DNA from: Oscillospiraceae bacterium | GTDB lineage: Bacteria > Bacillota > Clostridia > Oscillospirales > Oscillospiraceae | DNA: 64,000 nt | NCBI GenBank assembly: GCA_022792945.1 | Contig: JAAWBZ010000073.1 | Location: 1-64,000, forward strand | Direction: 5' to 3' | Shown: positions 50,582 to 59,481 of the stretch, piece after piece | How positions within the stretch are numbered: position 1 is the first letter of the stretch | How the letters are laid out: each line of letters begins with the position of its first letter | Notes under the pieces: model-generated | The model's database searches: none | Seen by the model: only the letters and a program-made list of their open reading frames with translations | Told to the model about the DNA's origin: nothing | Made by a program: the position numbers and the translations under genes

Positions 50582-52827
50582 GGCGTCTCCTCCTTCTCCG
50601 CCGGCTTTTTCGCCGCCCTGGTCTTCGCTGCCGTCTTGGCTTTGGACGCCGGCTTTTTCGCCGGCTTGGCCTCAGCCTCCGGCGCGGCCTCAGCCTCTTT
50701 TGCGGCCTCGGCGGGCTTGCGGCGGTAGCCGCGCTGGTCCTCGGGCAGGAAGTTGGAGCATTTTTCATTGATGCAGAAGGGCTTCATCTGCCCCCGCCCG
50801 GATTTTTTGAACATGGACTGGCCGCAGACCGGGCAGTCGAACTCCGTGGGCACGTCCCAGGACATAAAGCCGCACTCCGCGCCGCGCTCACAGGCATAAT
50901 AGGCAAAGCCCTTCTTGGATTTCCGCTTGAGCATTCCGCTGCCGCACTGGGGACAGCGGCCAGGCATCCGCTCGACGATGGGCTTGGTGTTTTTGCACTC
51001 CGGGTAGCCGGGGCAGGCCAGGAAGCGGCCGAAGCGGCCGATTTTGATGACCATATTCCGCCCGCACAGCTCGCAGACCTCGTCGGTCTCCTCATCGGGG
51101 ACCTTCAGGCGGGTGTCCTTAAGCGCCTCCTCCGCCGCCTCCAGCTCCTTGCTGAAGTCGCCGTAGAAGTCCGAGAGCACCTGCTTCCATGGCAGCTTCC
51201 CCTCCTCCACCTGATCCAGGCGCGCCTCCATCCCGGCGGTGAACTCCACGTCCACAATGTCATTGAAACGATCCACCATCAGCCCGTTGACCACCTCGCC
51301 CAACGGCGTCGGCCAGAGGCGTTTGTCCTTTTTGATGACGTAGTCCCGGTCCTGGATGGTGGAAATGATCGTCGCGTAGGTGGAGGGACGGCCCACCCCC
51401 TTCTCCTCCATGGCCCGCACCAGGGTTGCCTCGGTGTAGCGGGCGGGCGGCTGGGTGAAGTGCTGCTCCTGCTCGCAGGCGGTTTTGGACAGCGGCTCGC
51501 CCTCGGTCAGATCCGGCAGGGGTGACTGGACCTCCTCGCCCTCATCGTCCTTCCCCTCCTCATAGATGGCGGTGAAGCCGGCAAATTTCAGGCTCTGGTG
51601 GTTGGCACGGAATACATGATCGCCGCAGACGGCCTCAATGGCGATGGCGTCGTAGAGCGCGTTGGACATCTGACAGGCCACAAAGCGGCTCCAGATCAGC
51701 TTGTAGAGCCGGTACTGGTCCCGGCTCAGGTCCTTGGAAATGCGCTCCGGGTCCAGCCAGACGTTGCTGGGGCGGATGGCCTCGTGAGCGTCCTGGGCGG
51801 CGTTTTTGGTCTTGAACTGGCGATGCGCGCCGTTGTGGTAGGCCTGGCCGTAGCGGCTGGTAATGAATTCCTGCACCGCGGCCAGGGCGTCGTCAGAGAG
51901 GCGTGTGGAGTCGGTACGCATATAGGTGATGAGGCCGATGGTCCCCTCGCCGGAGATATCCACGCCCTCATAGAGCTGCTGCGCGATGGCCATGGTGCGC
52001 TTGGGGGTCATATTCAGCCTGCGCGACGCCTCCTGCTGCAGGGTAGAGGTGATGAAGGGCGGCGCGGGCGAGCGCTTTTTCTCAGTGCGCTTGACGCTGG
52101 CCACGGAGAACGCGCCGCGCTCCAGAGACGCGATCACGGCGGCTACCTCAGCCTCGCTTTTCAGCTCCCGCTTTTTGGGGTCGCCGTAGAAGCGGGCGCG
52201 GAAGCTGCCGGGCTTTCCCACCCGCTGGAGCAGCACGTCCAGCGACCAATACTCCTGGGGCACAAAGGCCCGGATTTCATTCTCCCGGTCCACCACCAGC
52301 CGCGTCGCCACCGACTGCACGCGTCCGGCCGAGAGACCCCGGCGGACCTTCTTCCACAGAAGCGGACTGAGCTGATAGCCCACGATCCGGTCCAGAATGC
52401 GCCGCGCCTGCTGCGCGTCCACCAGGTCATAGTCGATGCCCCGCGGCTCGCCGATGGCCTTGGAGACCACGTTCCTGGTGATCTCGTTGAAGGTCACCCG
52501 GAACGTCTTGTCGTCCGGGATGCCCAGCAGCTCCTTGAGATGCCAGGAGATGGCCTCTCCCTCGCGGTCGGGGTCGGTGGCCAGATAGATGTTCTCGCTG
52601 TCCTTAGCCGCCTTCTTCAGGTCGGAGATCACATTTTCCTTTCCCTTCATGGGGATATAGTGCGGTTCAAAATTATGCTCAAAATCGACGCCCATGGTGC
52701 TCTTCGGCAGGTCCCGCAGGTGCCCCATGCAGGCCTTGACCTGGTAGCGGGGACCCAGATATTTGCCAATGGTCTTGGCCTTGGACGGGGACTCCACGAT
52801 CACAAGGTTCGTCTGTTCATTCGCCAT
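50578..52827 (-). CDS. topA: DNA topoisomerase I
   Basis: The 749-residue type IA enzyme relaxes negative supercoils. It has the Toprim region LVIVESPSKAKTIGKYLG and DPDREGEAISWHLKE, and the active-site tyrosine in GLITYMRTDSTRLSDDA. Three C-terminal zinc fingers (CELCGRNMVIKIGR, CPQCGSGMLKRK, CPVCGQSMFKKSGR) start near residue 590. A low-complexity Ala/Lys/Glu tail of about 50 residues follows, which may bind DNA nonspecifically. ATGA overlap with trmFO. Confidence 0.95.
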   Translation of the reverse strand: MANEQTNLVIVESPSKAKTIGKYLGPRYQVKACMGHLRDLPKSTMGVDFEHNFEPHYIPMKGKENVISDLKKAAKDSENIYLATDPDREGEAISWHLKELLGIPDDKTFRVTFNEITRNVVSKAIGEPRGIDYDLVDAQQARRILDRIVGYQLSPLLWKKVRRGLSAGRVQSVATRLVVDRENEIRAFVPQEYWSLDVLLQRVGKPGSFRARFYGDPKKRELKSEAEVAAVIASLERGAFSVASVKRTEKKRSPAPPFITSTLQQEASRRLNMTPKRTMAIAQQLYEGVDISGEGTIGLITYMRTDSTRLSDDALAAVQEFITSRYGQAYHNGAHRQFKTKNAAQDAHEAIRPSNVWLDPERISKDLSRDQYRLYKLIWSRFVACQMSNALYDAIAIEAVCGDHVFRANHQSLKFAGFTAIYEEGKDDEGEEVQSPLPDLTEGEPLSKTACEQEQHFTQPPARYTEATLVRAMEEKGVGRPSTYATIISTIQDRDYVIKKDKRLWPTPLGEVVNGLMVDRFNDIVDVEFTAGMEARLDQVEEGKLPWKQVLSDFYGDFSKELEAAEEALKDTRLKVPDEETDEVCELCGRNMVIKIGRFGRFLACPGYPECKNTKPIVERMPGRCPQCGSGMLKRKSKKGFAYYACERGAECGFMSWDVPTEFDCPVCGQSMFKKSGRGQMKPFCINEKCSNFLPEDQRGYRRKPAEAAKEAEAAPEAEAKPAKKPASKAKTAAKTRAAKKPAEKEETP

Positions 52828-52881
52828 TCCAATGATTCCTCCAACTCCGCCGCACCGGCGGATATTCTGTTGCGGAGGCGG

Positions 52882-52938
52882 TATTCATAGGCGGGAAACG
52901 GCAAATGCCGCCGCCGCGGCGTTTCACGCCTGTGAATA
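52882..52938. repeat. Imperfect inverted repeat between dprA and topA
   Basis: Two 20-nt arms (52882-52901 and 52919-52938) match at 18 of 20 positions as inverted copies (GTATTCATAGGCGGGAAACG and its complement-like partner). The 17-nt loop is itself GC-rich. There is no T-tract, so it is not a clear terminator. It lies in the 118-bp gap before topA and may be an mRNA leader structure. Confidence 0.5.
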
Positions 52939-52945
52939 CAGCCTC

Positions 52946-54193
52946 TCATGCCCGCGCCAGCGCATAGCGGTTGCCGGGCAGGCGCTGCACCTGCTGCTTG
53001 ATCTCCAGGATGGTCAGCGCCGCCAGGACGCGGCCGGCGCCCAGGCCGCACTGTGCCGCCAGCGCATCCACGTGGCGCTCTCCCTGCTGCAGGGCCAGCA
53101 AGACCTGCCGCTCGTCCTCCGACGCGCCGCGCAGGGCGGCTTGTACGTCAATATAGCCTGTGTTTTCCGGATTGTCAACGGATTTTTTGTCGGATTCTTT
53201 TTCTGCAAGCCTGGGCCTGCGCACCGTCTGGGCCACCTTCTCCACCGATGACTCGCCGCGGTGGTCCCGCAGCTCGCCCATAGAGGCTGTCAGGCCCTCA
53301 CCGGCGCGGTATTCCTGTATCCTGTCCGGATAAAGGTCCGCATACTCGCGCATCACGTCCCAGCCGGTCTCCACTAAGATCGCGCCCTCCCGGAGCAGCT
53401 GATTGCTCCCGGCGCAGCAGGCCAGCCCCGCATTGCCCGGGACCGCGAATACGTCCCGCCCCTGCTCCAGCGCCAGATCCGCCGTGATCAGCGTGCCGCT
53501 CTTCCGGGGCGCCTCCACCACCACGATGCCCAGGGACAGGCCGCTGATGATCCGGTTGCGGGCCGGGAAATGACCGGCCACCGGCGGCGTCCCCGGCGGA
53601 TACTCGCTGAGAAGACAGCCCCGGCGGCGGACATCGTCGTAGAGGTGCCGGTTGGACCGGGGATACACCACGTCCACGCCGCAGCCCAGCACACCCACCA
53701 CCGGCCTGCCCGCCGACACCGCGCCCAGCATGGCCATGGCGTCGCCGCCTAGGGCCAGCCCCGAAACGACGATGCCGCCGCAGCGGCCGATCTGGTAGCC
53801 TAGGCGCTTGGCGCAGCTCATACCGTAGGGCGAGGAGCGGCGTGAGCCCACCACTGCCACCAGCGGCTCGCCGTCCAGGTCCGGCAGGACTCCGGCGTAA
53901 TAGAGTACCGTGGGCGGATCGGCGATGCTGCGCAGCCGGGCGGGATAGGCCGCGTCCTGGTAGGTCAGGATGTGGACCTCCAGGCGGGCGCACTGGTTCA
54001 TGACCGCCTGCGCCGCCTCCAGGTCCTTGTCCGCGAGCGCCCGGCGCTCCGCCTCGCCAAGACCCGCCAGACGGTATTCATCCTCGCCGGCGCGGTAGAT
54101 CTCCTCTGGCGTCTCGAAGTAGCGCAGGGCCTTCTGCACGCCGCGGGGGCCAATCCCCCGGCGCGTACTGAGCCAGACCCAGTTCAGCAGCAT
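52946..54193 (-). CDS. dprA: DNA processing protein DprA
   Basis: This 415-residue protein loads RecA onto incoming single-stranded DNA in transformation. Its Rossmann core has VGSRRSSPYGMSCAKRLGYQ, CGVDVVYPRSNRHLYDDVRR, PVAGHFPARNRIISGLSLGI and GTLITADLALEQGRDVFAVP. The usual SGLARGID loop reads SGLALGGD, replacing an arginine that is normally conserved. A winged-helix-like C-terminal domain follows. It is upstream of topA. RBS GGAGG precedes ATG. Confidence 0.92.
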   Translation of the reverse strand: MLLNWVWLSTRRGIGPRGVQKALRYFETPEEIYRAGEDEYRLAGLGEAERRALADKDLEAAQAVMNQCARLEVHILTYQDAAYPARLRSIADPPTVLYYAGVLPDLDGEPLVAVVGSRRSSPYGMSCAKRLGYQIGRCGGIVVSGLALGGDAMAMLGAVSAGRPVVGVLGCGVDVVYPRSNRHLYDDVRRRGCLLSEYPPGTPPVAGHFPARNRIISGLSLGIVVVEAPRKSGTLITADLALEQGRDVFAVPGNAGLACCAGSNQLLREGAILVETGWDVMREYADLYPDRIQEYRAGEGLTASMGELRDHRGESSVEKVAQTVRRPRLAEKESDKKSVDNPENTGYIDVQAALRGASEDERQVLLALQQGERHVDALAAQCGLGAGRVLAALTILEIKQQVQRLPGNRYALARA

Positions 54194-54221
54194 CGCGCGG
54201 CCTCCTTTCCATTCTATCCCG

Positions 54222-54968
54222 CTATCGCTTCATCTGCCACATAATAATGGCGGCGGCGGCCGCCGCGTTGAGGGACTCGCACCGGGGGTTCATAGGGATC
54301 ACCACGCGCCCCGCGGACAGCTCCAGCAGCTCCCGGCTGACGCCCTGGCCCTCGCTGCCGATGACCACCGCCGCCCGGGAGAGGTCCAGGGCGCGGATGT
54401 CCGCCGCGTCCTCGGACAGCGCCGCGGCGATCAGCGCCACCCCCTGCTCCCGGCACAGCCGCGCCGCCTCCCGCCGGGTCACGGACCTGGGCGGCACGCG
54501 GAACACCGCGCCCATGGAGGCACGGACCACCTTGGGCCCGTAGGGATCGACGCAGCCCTCAGTCAACACCAGCGAAATATCCAGCGCGTCCGCTGTGCGC
54601 AGCATGGTGCCCAGATTCCCCGGGTCCTGGATGCCGTCCAGAATCACGCACCCCGCCATAGCCGGCGGCGGCGCTGCCTCGGCCATGGCACAGACGAACA
54701 GCACACCCTGGGGCGTCTGCATCTGGGAGATGCTTTTCATCACGTCCGGAGGCACCGTCACCTGCCGTGCCTCCTGCGGCAGCGGCGGCAGCGCCAATCC
54801 CTCCGTGGCCACCACCGTCCGCAGGTCTGCGCCCCAGCGGACGGCCTCCTCCAGCAGCTTGACGCCGTCGCCCACATACATGCCCTGCTCATAGCGGAAG
54901 CTCCGGACATTTTGCAGCTTCCGGATGCGCTGCAAAAGGGGGTTCCGGCGGCTGGTGATGCGCTCCAT
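54222..54968 (-). CDS. SpoU/TrmH-family RNA 2'-O-methyltransferase
   Basis: The 248-residue SPOUT-knot enzyme has an N-terminal substrate-binding domain (residues 1-100) and a methyltransferase domain with VILDGIQDPGNLGTMLRTAD, GTxx-type VRASMGAVFRVP and the C-terminal IPMNPRCESLNAAAAAAIIM. Related enzymes methylate 23S rRNA (RlmB-like) or tRNA; the target is uncertain. Start: ATG at 54968 sharing TGATG with the trkA stop. Confidence 0.87.
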   Translation of the reverse strand: MERITSRRNPLLQRIRKLQNVRSFRYEQGMYVGDGVKLLEEAVRWGADLRTVVATEGLALPPLPQEARQVTVPPDVMKSISQMQTPQGVLFVCAMAEAAPPPAMAGCVILDGIQDPGNLGTMLRTADALDISLVLTEGCVDPYGPKVVRASMGAVFRVPPRSVTRREAARLCREQGVALIAAALSEDAADIRALDLSRAAVVIGSEGQGVSRELLELSAGRVVIPMNPRCESLNAAAAAAIIMWQMKR

Positions 54969-55618
54969 CACAGCTTCTGCAACCGCGCGATGCGCTCGTT
55001 GGCGCCCAGCACCGTTACCGTGGCTCCAGCGCGGATCACATCCTCCGCGCCGGGCTGGACCTGGAGCTTTTCTCCCGGCTGCTGGCAGGCCAGGATGGTC
55101 ACGCCATATTTCGCCCGCACGTTCAGCTCACGGATGCTCCTGTCAGCCCAATTGTCCGGCACAACCACCTCGGCGATGCCGAAGTCGTCGGACAGCTCAA
55201 TGAAATCCAGCACGTTGGAGCTGGAAAGGCTCTGGGCCAGCTTGACAGCCATCTCCCGTTCAGGGATCACCACCCGGTCCGCCCCCACCTTCTCCAGCGC
55301 GCGCTTGAAGGTCTCGTTGCTGGCCTTGCAGATGACCGCGGGGATGCCCAGCTCCTTGAGCGCCAGCGTCACCAGGATGCTGGCGGCCAGGTCGCCGCCG
55401 ATGGCCACGATGGCACAGTCGAAGTTCCGCGCGCCCAGGGCCCTCAGCACCGCCTCGTCCCGGGCATCGCCCACCACGGCGTGTGTGACGCGGCTGGCGA
55501 TGGCCTGAATATTCTCCTCGTTTTCATCCACCACCAGGACCTCGTTGCCCAGCTCGTAGAGCCGCGCGGCGACCGCCGAGCCAAACCGGCCCATGCCGAT
55601 CACTAGATACGTTTTCAT
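54968..55618 (-). CDS. ktrA: Potassium uptake regulatory protein KtrA/TrkA
   Basis: The 216-residue protein has an RCK_N Rossmann domain starting YLVIGMGRFGSAVAARLYEL, a conserved acidic end at strand two (VLVVDENEENI), and an RCK_C domain from about residue 135. It forms an octameric nucleotide-sensing ring that gates the KtrB channel. Encoded directly after its partner (10 nt gap). Confidence 0.9.
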   Translation of the reverse strand: MKTYLVIGMGRFGSAVAARLYELGNEVLVVDENEENIQAIASRVTHAVVGDARDEAVLRALGARNFDCAIVAIGGDLAASILVTLALKELGIPAVICKASNETFKRALEKVGADRVVIPEREMAVKLAQSLSSSNVLDFIELSDDFGIAEVVVPDNWADRSIRELNVRAKYGVTILACQQPGEKLQVQPGAEDVIRAGATVTVLGANERIARLQKL

Positions 55619-55628
55619 AATCTCGCTC

Positions 55629-57008
55629 CTATCCGATCAAAACCTTGGCCTCCGCATAGCGGTAGCGCTCCTTGGCGCGGTTGCCCAGTAAAAATCCAAA
55701 GCTGATAGTCATGATGCCCACCCGGCCGAAAAACATAAAGAGGATCAGCATCCATTTGGCACCAGTGCTCACCAGAGGCGTGATGCCGGTGGTCAGTCCG
55801 GCGGTCCCCAGGGCGGAGGCAGTCTCGTAGAGACTGTCCACAAAGGAGAAACCACCGCCGGCGCTGAGGATCACCGCGCCGGAAAAGGCCAGCGTCACCA
55901 TCAAAAACATAATGGTCATGGCCTGACGCACCTGGTCCGCGCCGATGGTGCGGCCGAACACGCTCAGCCGCGACTGTCCCCGGGCGGCGCTGACGGCCGA
56001 GAGGAAGAGGATGCCTATGGTCACCGTCTTGATGCCCCCCGCCGTCGAACCCGCCGAGCCGCCGATGAGCATCAAAACCGACGAACAGGCCTTGGATGCC
56101 TCGGTCAGCTCCCCCTGGGGCAGCGCCGCGAAACCTGCCGTGCGGCAGGTGACAGACTGGAAAATCGAAGCCAGCAGCTTCTCCCCGGTGTCCAGGCTCC
56201 CCAGTGTGCGGGGGTTGTCCCACTCCAGCACAGCAAACAGCGCCGCACCGCCCAGGACCAGAAAGGCCGTAATGGTGAGGACTAGCTTGGTGTGGACCGA
56301 AAGGCGCGAGAACCGGCGGTGCCGCGCCAAATCCACCCACACGTAAAAGCCCAGGCCGCCGAGAATAATCAGCGCGATAATCACCCAGTTGACCACTGGG
56401 TCGCTGACGAAAAGCCCTAGGCTGCTCCCCGGCTCCAGCTTGCCGAAGAGGTCGAAGCCGGCGTTGCAGAAGGCGGAAACCGCGTGAAAAATCCCCCACC
56501 GCAGCGCCTGTCCCAGGCCGTATTCCCCCCAGAAGCGCACCGTCAGGATCGCCGCCGCCGTTCCCTCAAAGATCGCGGTCCAGAGCAGGACGGTCCGCAC
56601 CAGATGGACCACACCCTCCATCTCGTTGAGACTGAATCCCTGGGCCATGACCAGCCGGTGCTGGAGGCCGATCTTCCGGTGCAACAGAAAGAAAAACACC
56701 GAAATAATCGACATGAAGCCCAGACCCCCGATCTGGATCAGCGTCAGGATCACCACCTGCCCGAAGCCGCTCCACTGCACATAGGTGTCCGCCAAAACCA
56801 GCCCTGTAACACAGGTGGCGGAGGTGGCGGTGAACATAGCGGTGAGAAAGCCGCAGCTCTCCCCGCTGCGGGAGGCTACCGGCAACATCAGCAGCAGCGC
56901 GCCCGCCAGGATCACCGTCAGAAACGCCAGCACAATATACTGCTCCGTCCGGAAACGCCGCCGGTACCGCGGACGCCGCAGCCAAAAGCCCATAATTTTC
57001 TCTTTCAC
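55629..57008 (-). CDS. ktrB: Potassium transporter KtrB/TrkH family
   Basis: The 459-residue protein is the membrane part of the Ktr system, with four M1-P-M2 repeats. Selectivity-filter regions include TATSATCVTGLVLAD, FCNAGFDLFGKLE, TCRTAGFAALPQGELT and ASALGTAGLTTGIT. Start: GTG at 57008 has GGAGGGG six bases upstream and is preferred to ATG at 57023 (which lies in the RBS) or ATG at 56993. Together with the CPA1-type antiporter at 7.3-8.9 kb it shows balanced K+ import and export. Confidence 0.92.
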   Translation of the reverse strand: MKEKIMGFWLRRPRYRRRFRTEQYIVLAFLTVILAGALLLMLPVASRSGESCGFLTAMFTATSATCVTGLVLADTYVQWSGFGQVVILTLIQIGGLGFMSIISVFFFLLHRKIGLQHRLVMAQGFSLNEMEGVVHLVRTVLLWTAIFEGTAAAILTVRFWGEYGLGQALRWGIFHAVSAFCNAGFDLFGKLEPGSSLGLFVSDPVVNWVIIALIILGGLGFYVWVDLARHRRFSRLSVHTKLVLTITAFLVLGGAALFAVLEWDNPRTLGSLDTGEKLLASIFQSVTCRTAGFAALPQGELTEASKACSSVLMLIGGSAGSTAGGIKTVTIGILFLSAVSAARGQSRLSVFGRTIGADQVRQAMTIMFLMVTLAFSGAVILSAGGGFSFVDSLYETASALGTAGLTTGITPLVSTGAKWMLILFMFFGRVGIMTISFGFLLGNRAKERYRYAEAKVLIG

Positions 57009-57080
57009 CCAGCACCCCTCCATGGTTCCAGCACAAAAGGGACCCGCCGGTCCCCTATTTTCAATGGCATATACAAGTCC

Positions 57081-57109
57081 AGTATAGCATAGTATTCCAG
57101 ATTATTCAA
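57081..57109 (-). promoter_or_regulatory. Promoter of ktrB-ktrA
   Basis: On minus, TTGAAT (57104-57109) and TATACT (57081-57086) are 17 bp apart. Upstream, an imperfect hairpin at 57178-57213 (GGCAGCTGGAACGG arm) and a later T5 tract may form a weak terminator for the alcohol dehydrogenase gene. Confidence 0.6.
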
Positions 57110-57237
57110 GCAGCTCGTGGCACGGCATGGCGATTTTACGCCATTTTCCTACATGGAGCGGGAAAAACGCCCCGTCTGGCAGCTGGAACGGGTCAGCATA
57201 CCGTCCAACTGCCCAACAGGGCGCGCCAGGTTCATCC

Positions 57238-58248
57238 TTACGGCACCACGACCGCCTTGATCACCGCGGAGTCCTCAAACACGCGGCGCAGCGCCTCCGC
57301 ATCATTCAGGGGTACCTGATGGGTCAGCAGGCGGTCCGCCGGGATCACGCCGCGGCGCAGCAGCTCCACACTCAGGGGAAATTGGAGTGCCGGCTCGGAG
57401 AGCATGGGCAGAATCGATTTTTTCTGCAAAATCAGCTGGTCGATGTCCAGCGTCACCCGGCCCGCGCCGCCCAGGTCGATGCCGATGGGCACCACACGGC
57501 CGCCGTAGCTCACCGTCTCCACCGCCAGCGGCACCGTCCCCGGCGGCGAGGTCACCACCGCGGCATCCACCCTCGGCGCGGCCGCCGCCATCTGCGCGGC
57601 CAGGTCCGCGTCCTGGGAGTAGACCACCGCGTCGGCGCCCAGCTCGCGGGCCAGGCGCGCCCGGTGCCGGCTTCTCTCCGTACCCCGGCGGGAGCCGACA
57701 GCCACGATGGTCCCGGCCCCGAAGTGCCGCGCCGCCCGGATGCACATCAATCCCAGAGGCCCCAGCCCCCACACCGCCAGTGTCCCGCAGGGCGGCACCT
57801 GTGCCGTCTGGACCGCGTGGACCGAGACGGTCAGCGGCTCCACCAGGGTGGCTGTCATGGCGTCCAGGCCGTCACAGCGCACCAGCATCGCCTCCGGGAC
57901 CAGCAGGTACTCCCCCATGCCGGACTGGCCCCCCAGGGTGGTCATAGCGGTGCACAGCTGCGGCCGTCCGTTCTGGCAGGCGGCGCAGCAGCCGCAGGCT
58001 CCCACGTCCTCCACCGCCACGCGGTCCCCCGGCGAGACCGTGCGGACGCCTTGGCCCACCGCGGCTACCTCGCCGGAGATCTCGTGGCCCAGGGGCGTCC
58101 AGTCCTCACAGACCCGCAAAAAATGCAGGTCCGTGCCGCACACGCCGCAGCCCAGCACCCGCACCAGGGCCTCCCCCGGTCCCGGCTGCGGCACGGGCTT
58201 CTCCCGCAGGGACAGCTCAAAGCCCCTGCGGCCCAATAAGTATCGCAT
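57238..58248 (-). CDS. Zinc-binding alcohol/polyol dehydrogenase
   Basis: The 336-residue medium-chain dehydrogenase has the catalytic zinc site CGVCGTDLHFLRV and GHEISGEVAAVGQGV, the structural zinc site GACGCCAACQNGRPQLC and the NAD-binding VWGLGPLGLMCIRAA. It resembles sorbitol/threonine-type dehydrogenases. The substrate is unknown; no sugar or amino acid catabolic genes surround it. It sits between the U32 gene and ktrB. Confidence 0.82.
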   Translation of the reverse strand: MRYLLGRRGFELSLREKPVPQPGPGEALVRVLGCGVCGTDLHFLRVCEDWTPLGHEISGEVAAVGQGVRTVSPGDRVAVEDVGACGCCAACQNGRPQLCTAMTTLGGQSGMGEYLLVPEAMLVRCDGLDAMTATLVEPLTVSVHAVQTAQVPPCGTLAVWGLGPLGLMCIRAARHFGAGTIVAVGSRRGTERSRHRARLARELGADAVVYSQDADLAAQMAAAAPRVDAAVVTSPPGTVPLAVETVSYGGRVVPIGIDLGGAGRVTLDIDQLILQKKSILPMLSEPALQFPLSVELLRRGVIPADRLLTHQVPLNDAEALRRVFEDSAVIKAVVVP

Positions 58249-58260
58249 CGCATTCCTCTC

Positions 58261-59481
58261 CTATCTGCCCGACAGCTCCACGGCCCTGCGCAGGATAGAC
58301 CACGCCGGCGCCAGGGCCGGCAGCTGCATCCGGAATTCCATCTGCGGCGTCCGCGGCTCCGTCAGGACGTTGCCCTCCAGGTCCTCCATCTCAGGGACCG
58401 TAAAGGCGATAGGCTTGGTGTCCGGTCCCACCAGCTCCGCCCGGTCGCCGGCGGCGAACTTGTTGCGCAGGCTCAAAACCGCCCGCCCCTGGGCGTCGCA
58501 GCTGGTCACCAGGGCGATCACCTGCCAGTCCCGGAGATAACGGGCGCTCTCGGTGTACTGCCCCGGCGGGCCGTAGTAAAAGCCAGTGGAATAGTGCCGG
58601 TGGCTCACGTGCTCCACCTCGTCACGCCACACCGGGTCCGCCGGACGTCCTGCCGCCACGTCGTCCAGGACATGACGGTACGCGCCGGTGACAATGGCGG
58701 CATAGTAGGCCGACTTGGCCCGGCCCTCCAGCTTGATGCAGTCCACCCCGGCGTCCATCAGGTCGTCCAGGTGGTCAATCATGCACATGTCCCGGGAATT
58801 GAGAATGTAGGTCCCCGCCTCGTCCTCAAAAACAGGAAAATACTCCCCCGGCCGCTTCTCCTCCATCAGCGCGTACTGATAGCGGCAGGGCTGCGCGCAC
58901 GCGCCGCGGCTGGCGTCCCGGCCTGTCATATAGTTGGAGAGGACGCACCGGCCGGAATAGCTGACGCACATGGCCCCGTGGGCGAAGGTCTCGATCTCCA
59001 AATCCGGCGGCGTCTTGGCGCGGATGGTCCGGATTTCGTCCAGGGAAAGCTCCCGGGCCAGGACCACCCGCTTGGCCCCCAGGTCGTGCCACGCCGCCGC
59101 GCAGGCGGCGTTGGCCACTGACACCTGGGTGGACACATGGCGCTCACAGCGGGGCGCATACCGCCCCGCCGCCTGGAACGCCCCCAGGTCCGCCAGGATC
59201 AGCGCGTCCACACCGGCCGCGTCCAGCCGCTCCAGGTGGGCGGGCAGGCACGCGGCCTCATCGCCCCGGGGCATGGTGTTCACCGCAACGTGGACCCGGA
59301 CGCCGTGTTCGTGGGCGAAGCGCACCGCCCGGGGCAGCTCCTCGTCGGAAAAATTTCCCGCAAAGGCACGCATCCCAAAGCCGGTTCCCGCCAGATAGAC
59401 CGCGTCCGCGCCATAGAGCACCGCCATGCGCAGCCGCTCCATATCCCCCGCCGGGGACAAAAGCTCCGGCTTTTTCCTCAT
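58261..59481 (-). CDS. Peptidase U32-family protein (TrhP/RlhA-type)
   Basis: The 406-residue protein has the U32 signature FAHGAMCVSYSGRCVLSNYM near residue 165, followed by GACAQPCRYQYAL, whose cysteines bind an iron-sulfur cluster in related enzymes. Family members TrhP and RlhA hydroxylate uridine or cytidine in tRNA or rRNA using prephenate-derived oxygen chemistry; the exact target is unknown. N-terminal ELLSPAGDMERLRMAVLYGA is typical. Start: ATG at 59481 overlaps the mltG stop in ATGA; the long upstream reading is not coding. Confidence 0.85.
   Translation of the reverse strand: MRKKPELLSPAGDMERLRMAVLYGADAVYLAGTGFGMRAFAGNFSDEELPRAVRFAHEHGVRVHVAVNTMPRGDEAACLPAHLERLDAAGVDALILADLGAFQAAGRYAPRCERHVSTQVSVANAACAAAWHDLGAKRVVLARELSLDEIRTIRAKTPPDLEIETFAHGAMCVSYSGRCVLSNYMTGRDASRGACAQPCRYQYALMEEKRPGEYFPVFEDEAGTYILNSRDMCMIDHLDDLMDAGVDCIKLEGRAKSAYYAAIVTGAYRHVLDDVAAGRPADPVWRDEVEHVSHRHYSTGFYYGPPGQYTESARYLRDWQVIALVTSCDAQGRAVLSLRNKFAAGDRAELVGPDTKPIAFTVPEMEDLEGNVLTEPRTPQMEFRMQLPALAPAWSILRRAVELSGR

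Noticed and set aside
57178-57213. Terminator after the alcohol dehydrogenase gene
   Set aside because: The stem is imperfect and the T5 tract is about 10 nt away, so it is recorded only as a weak possibility.
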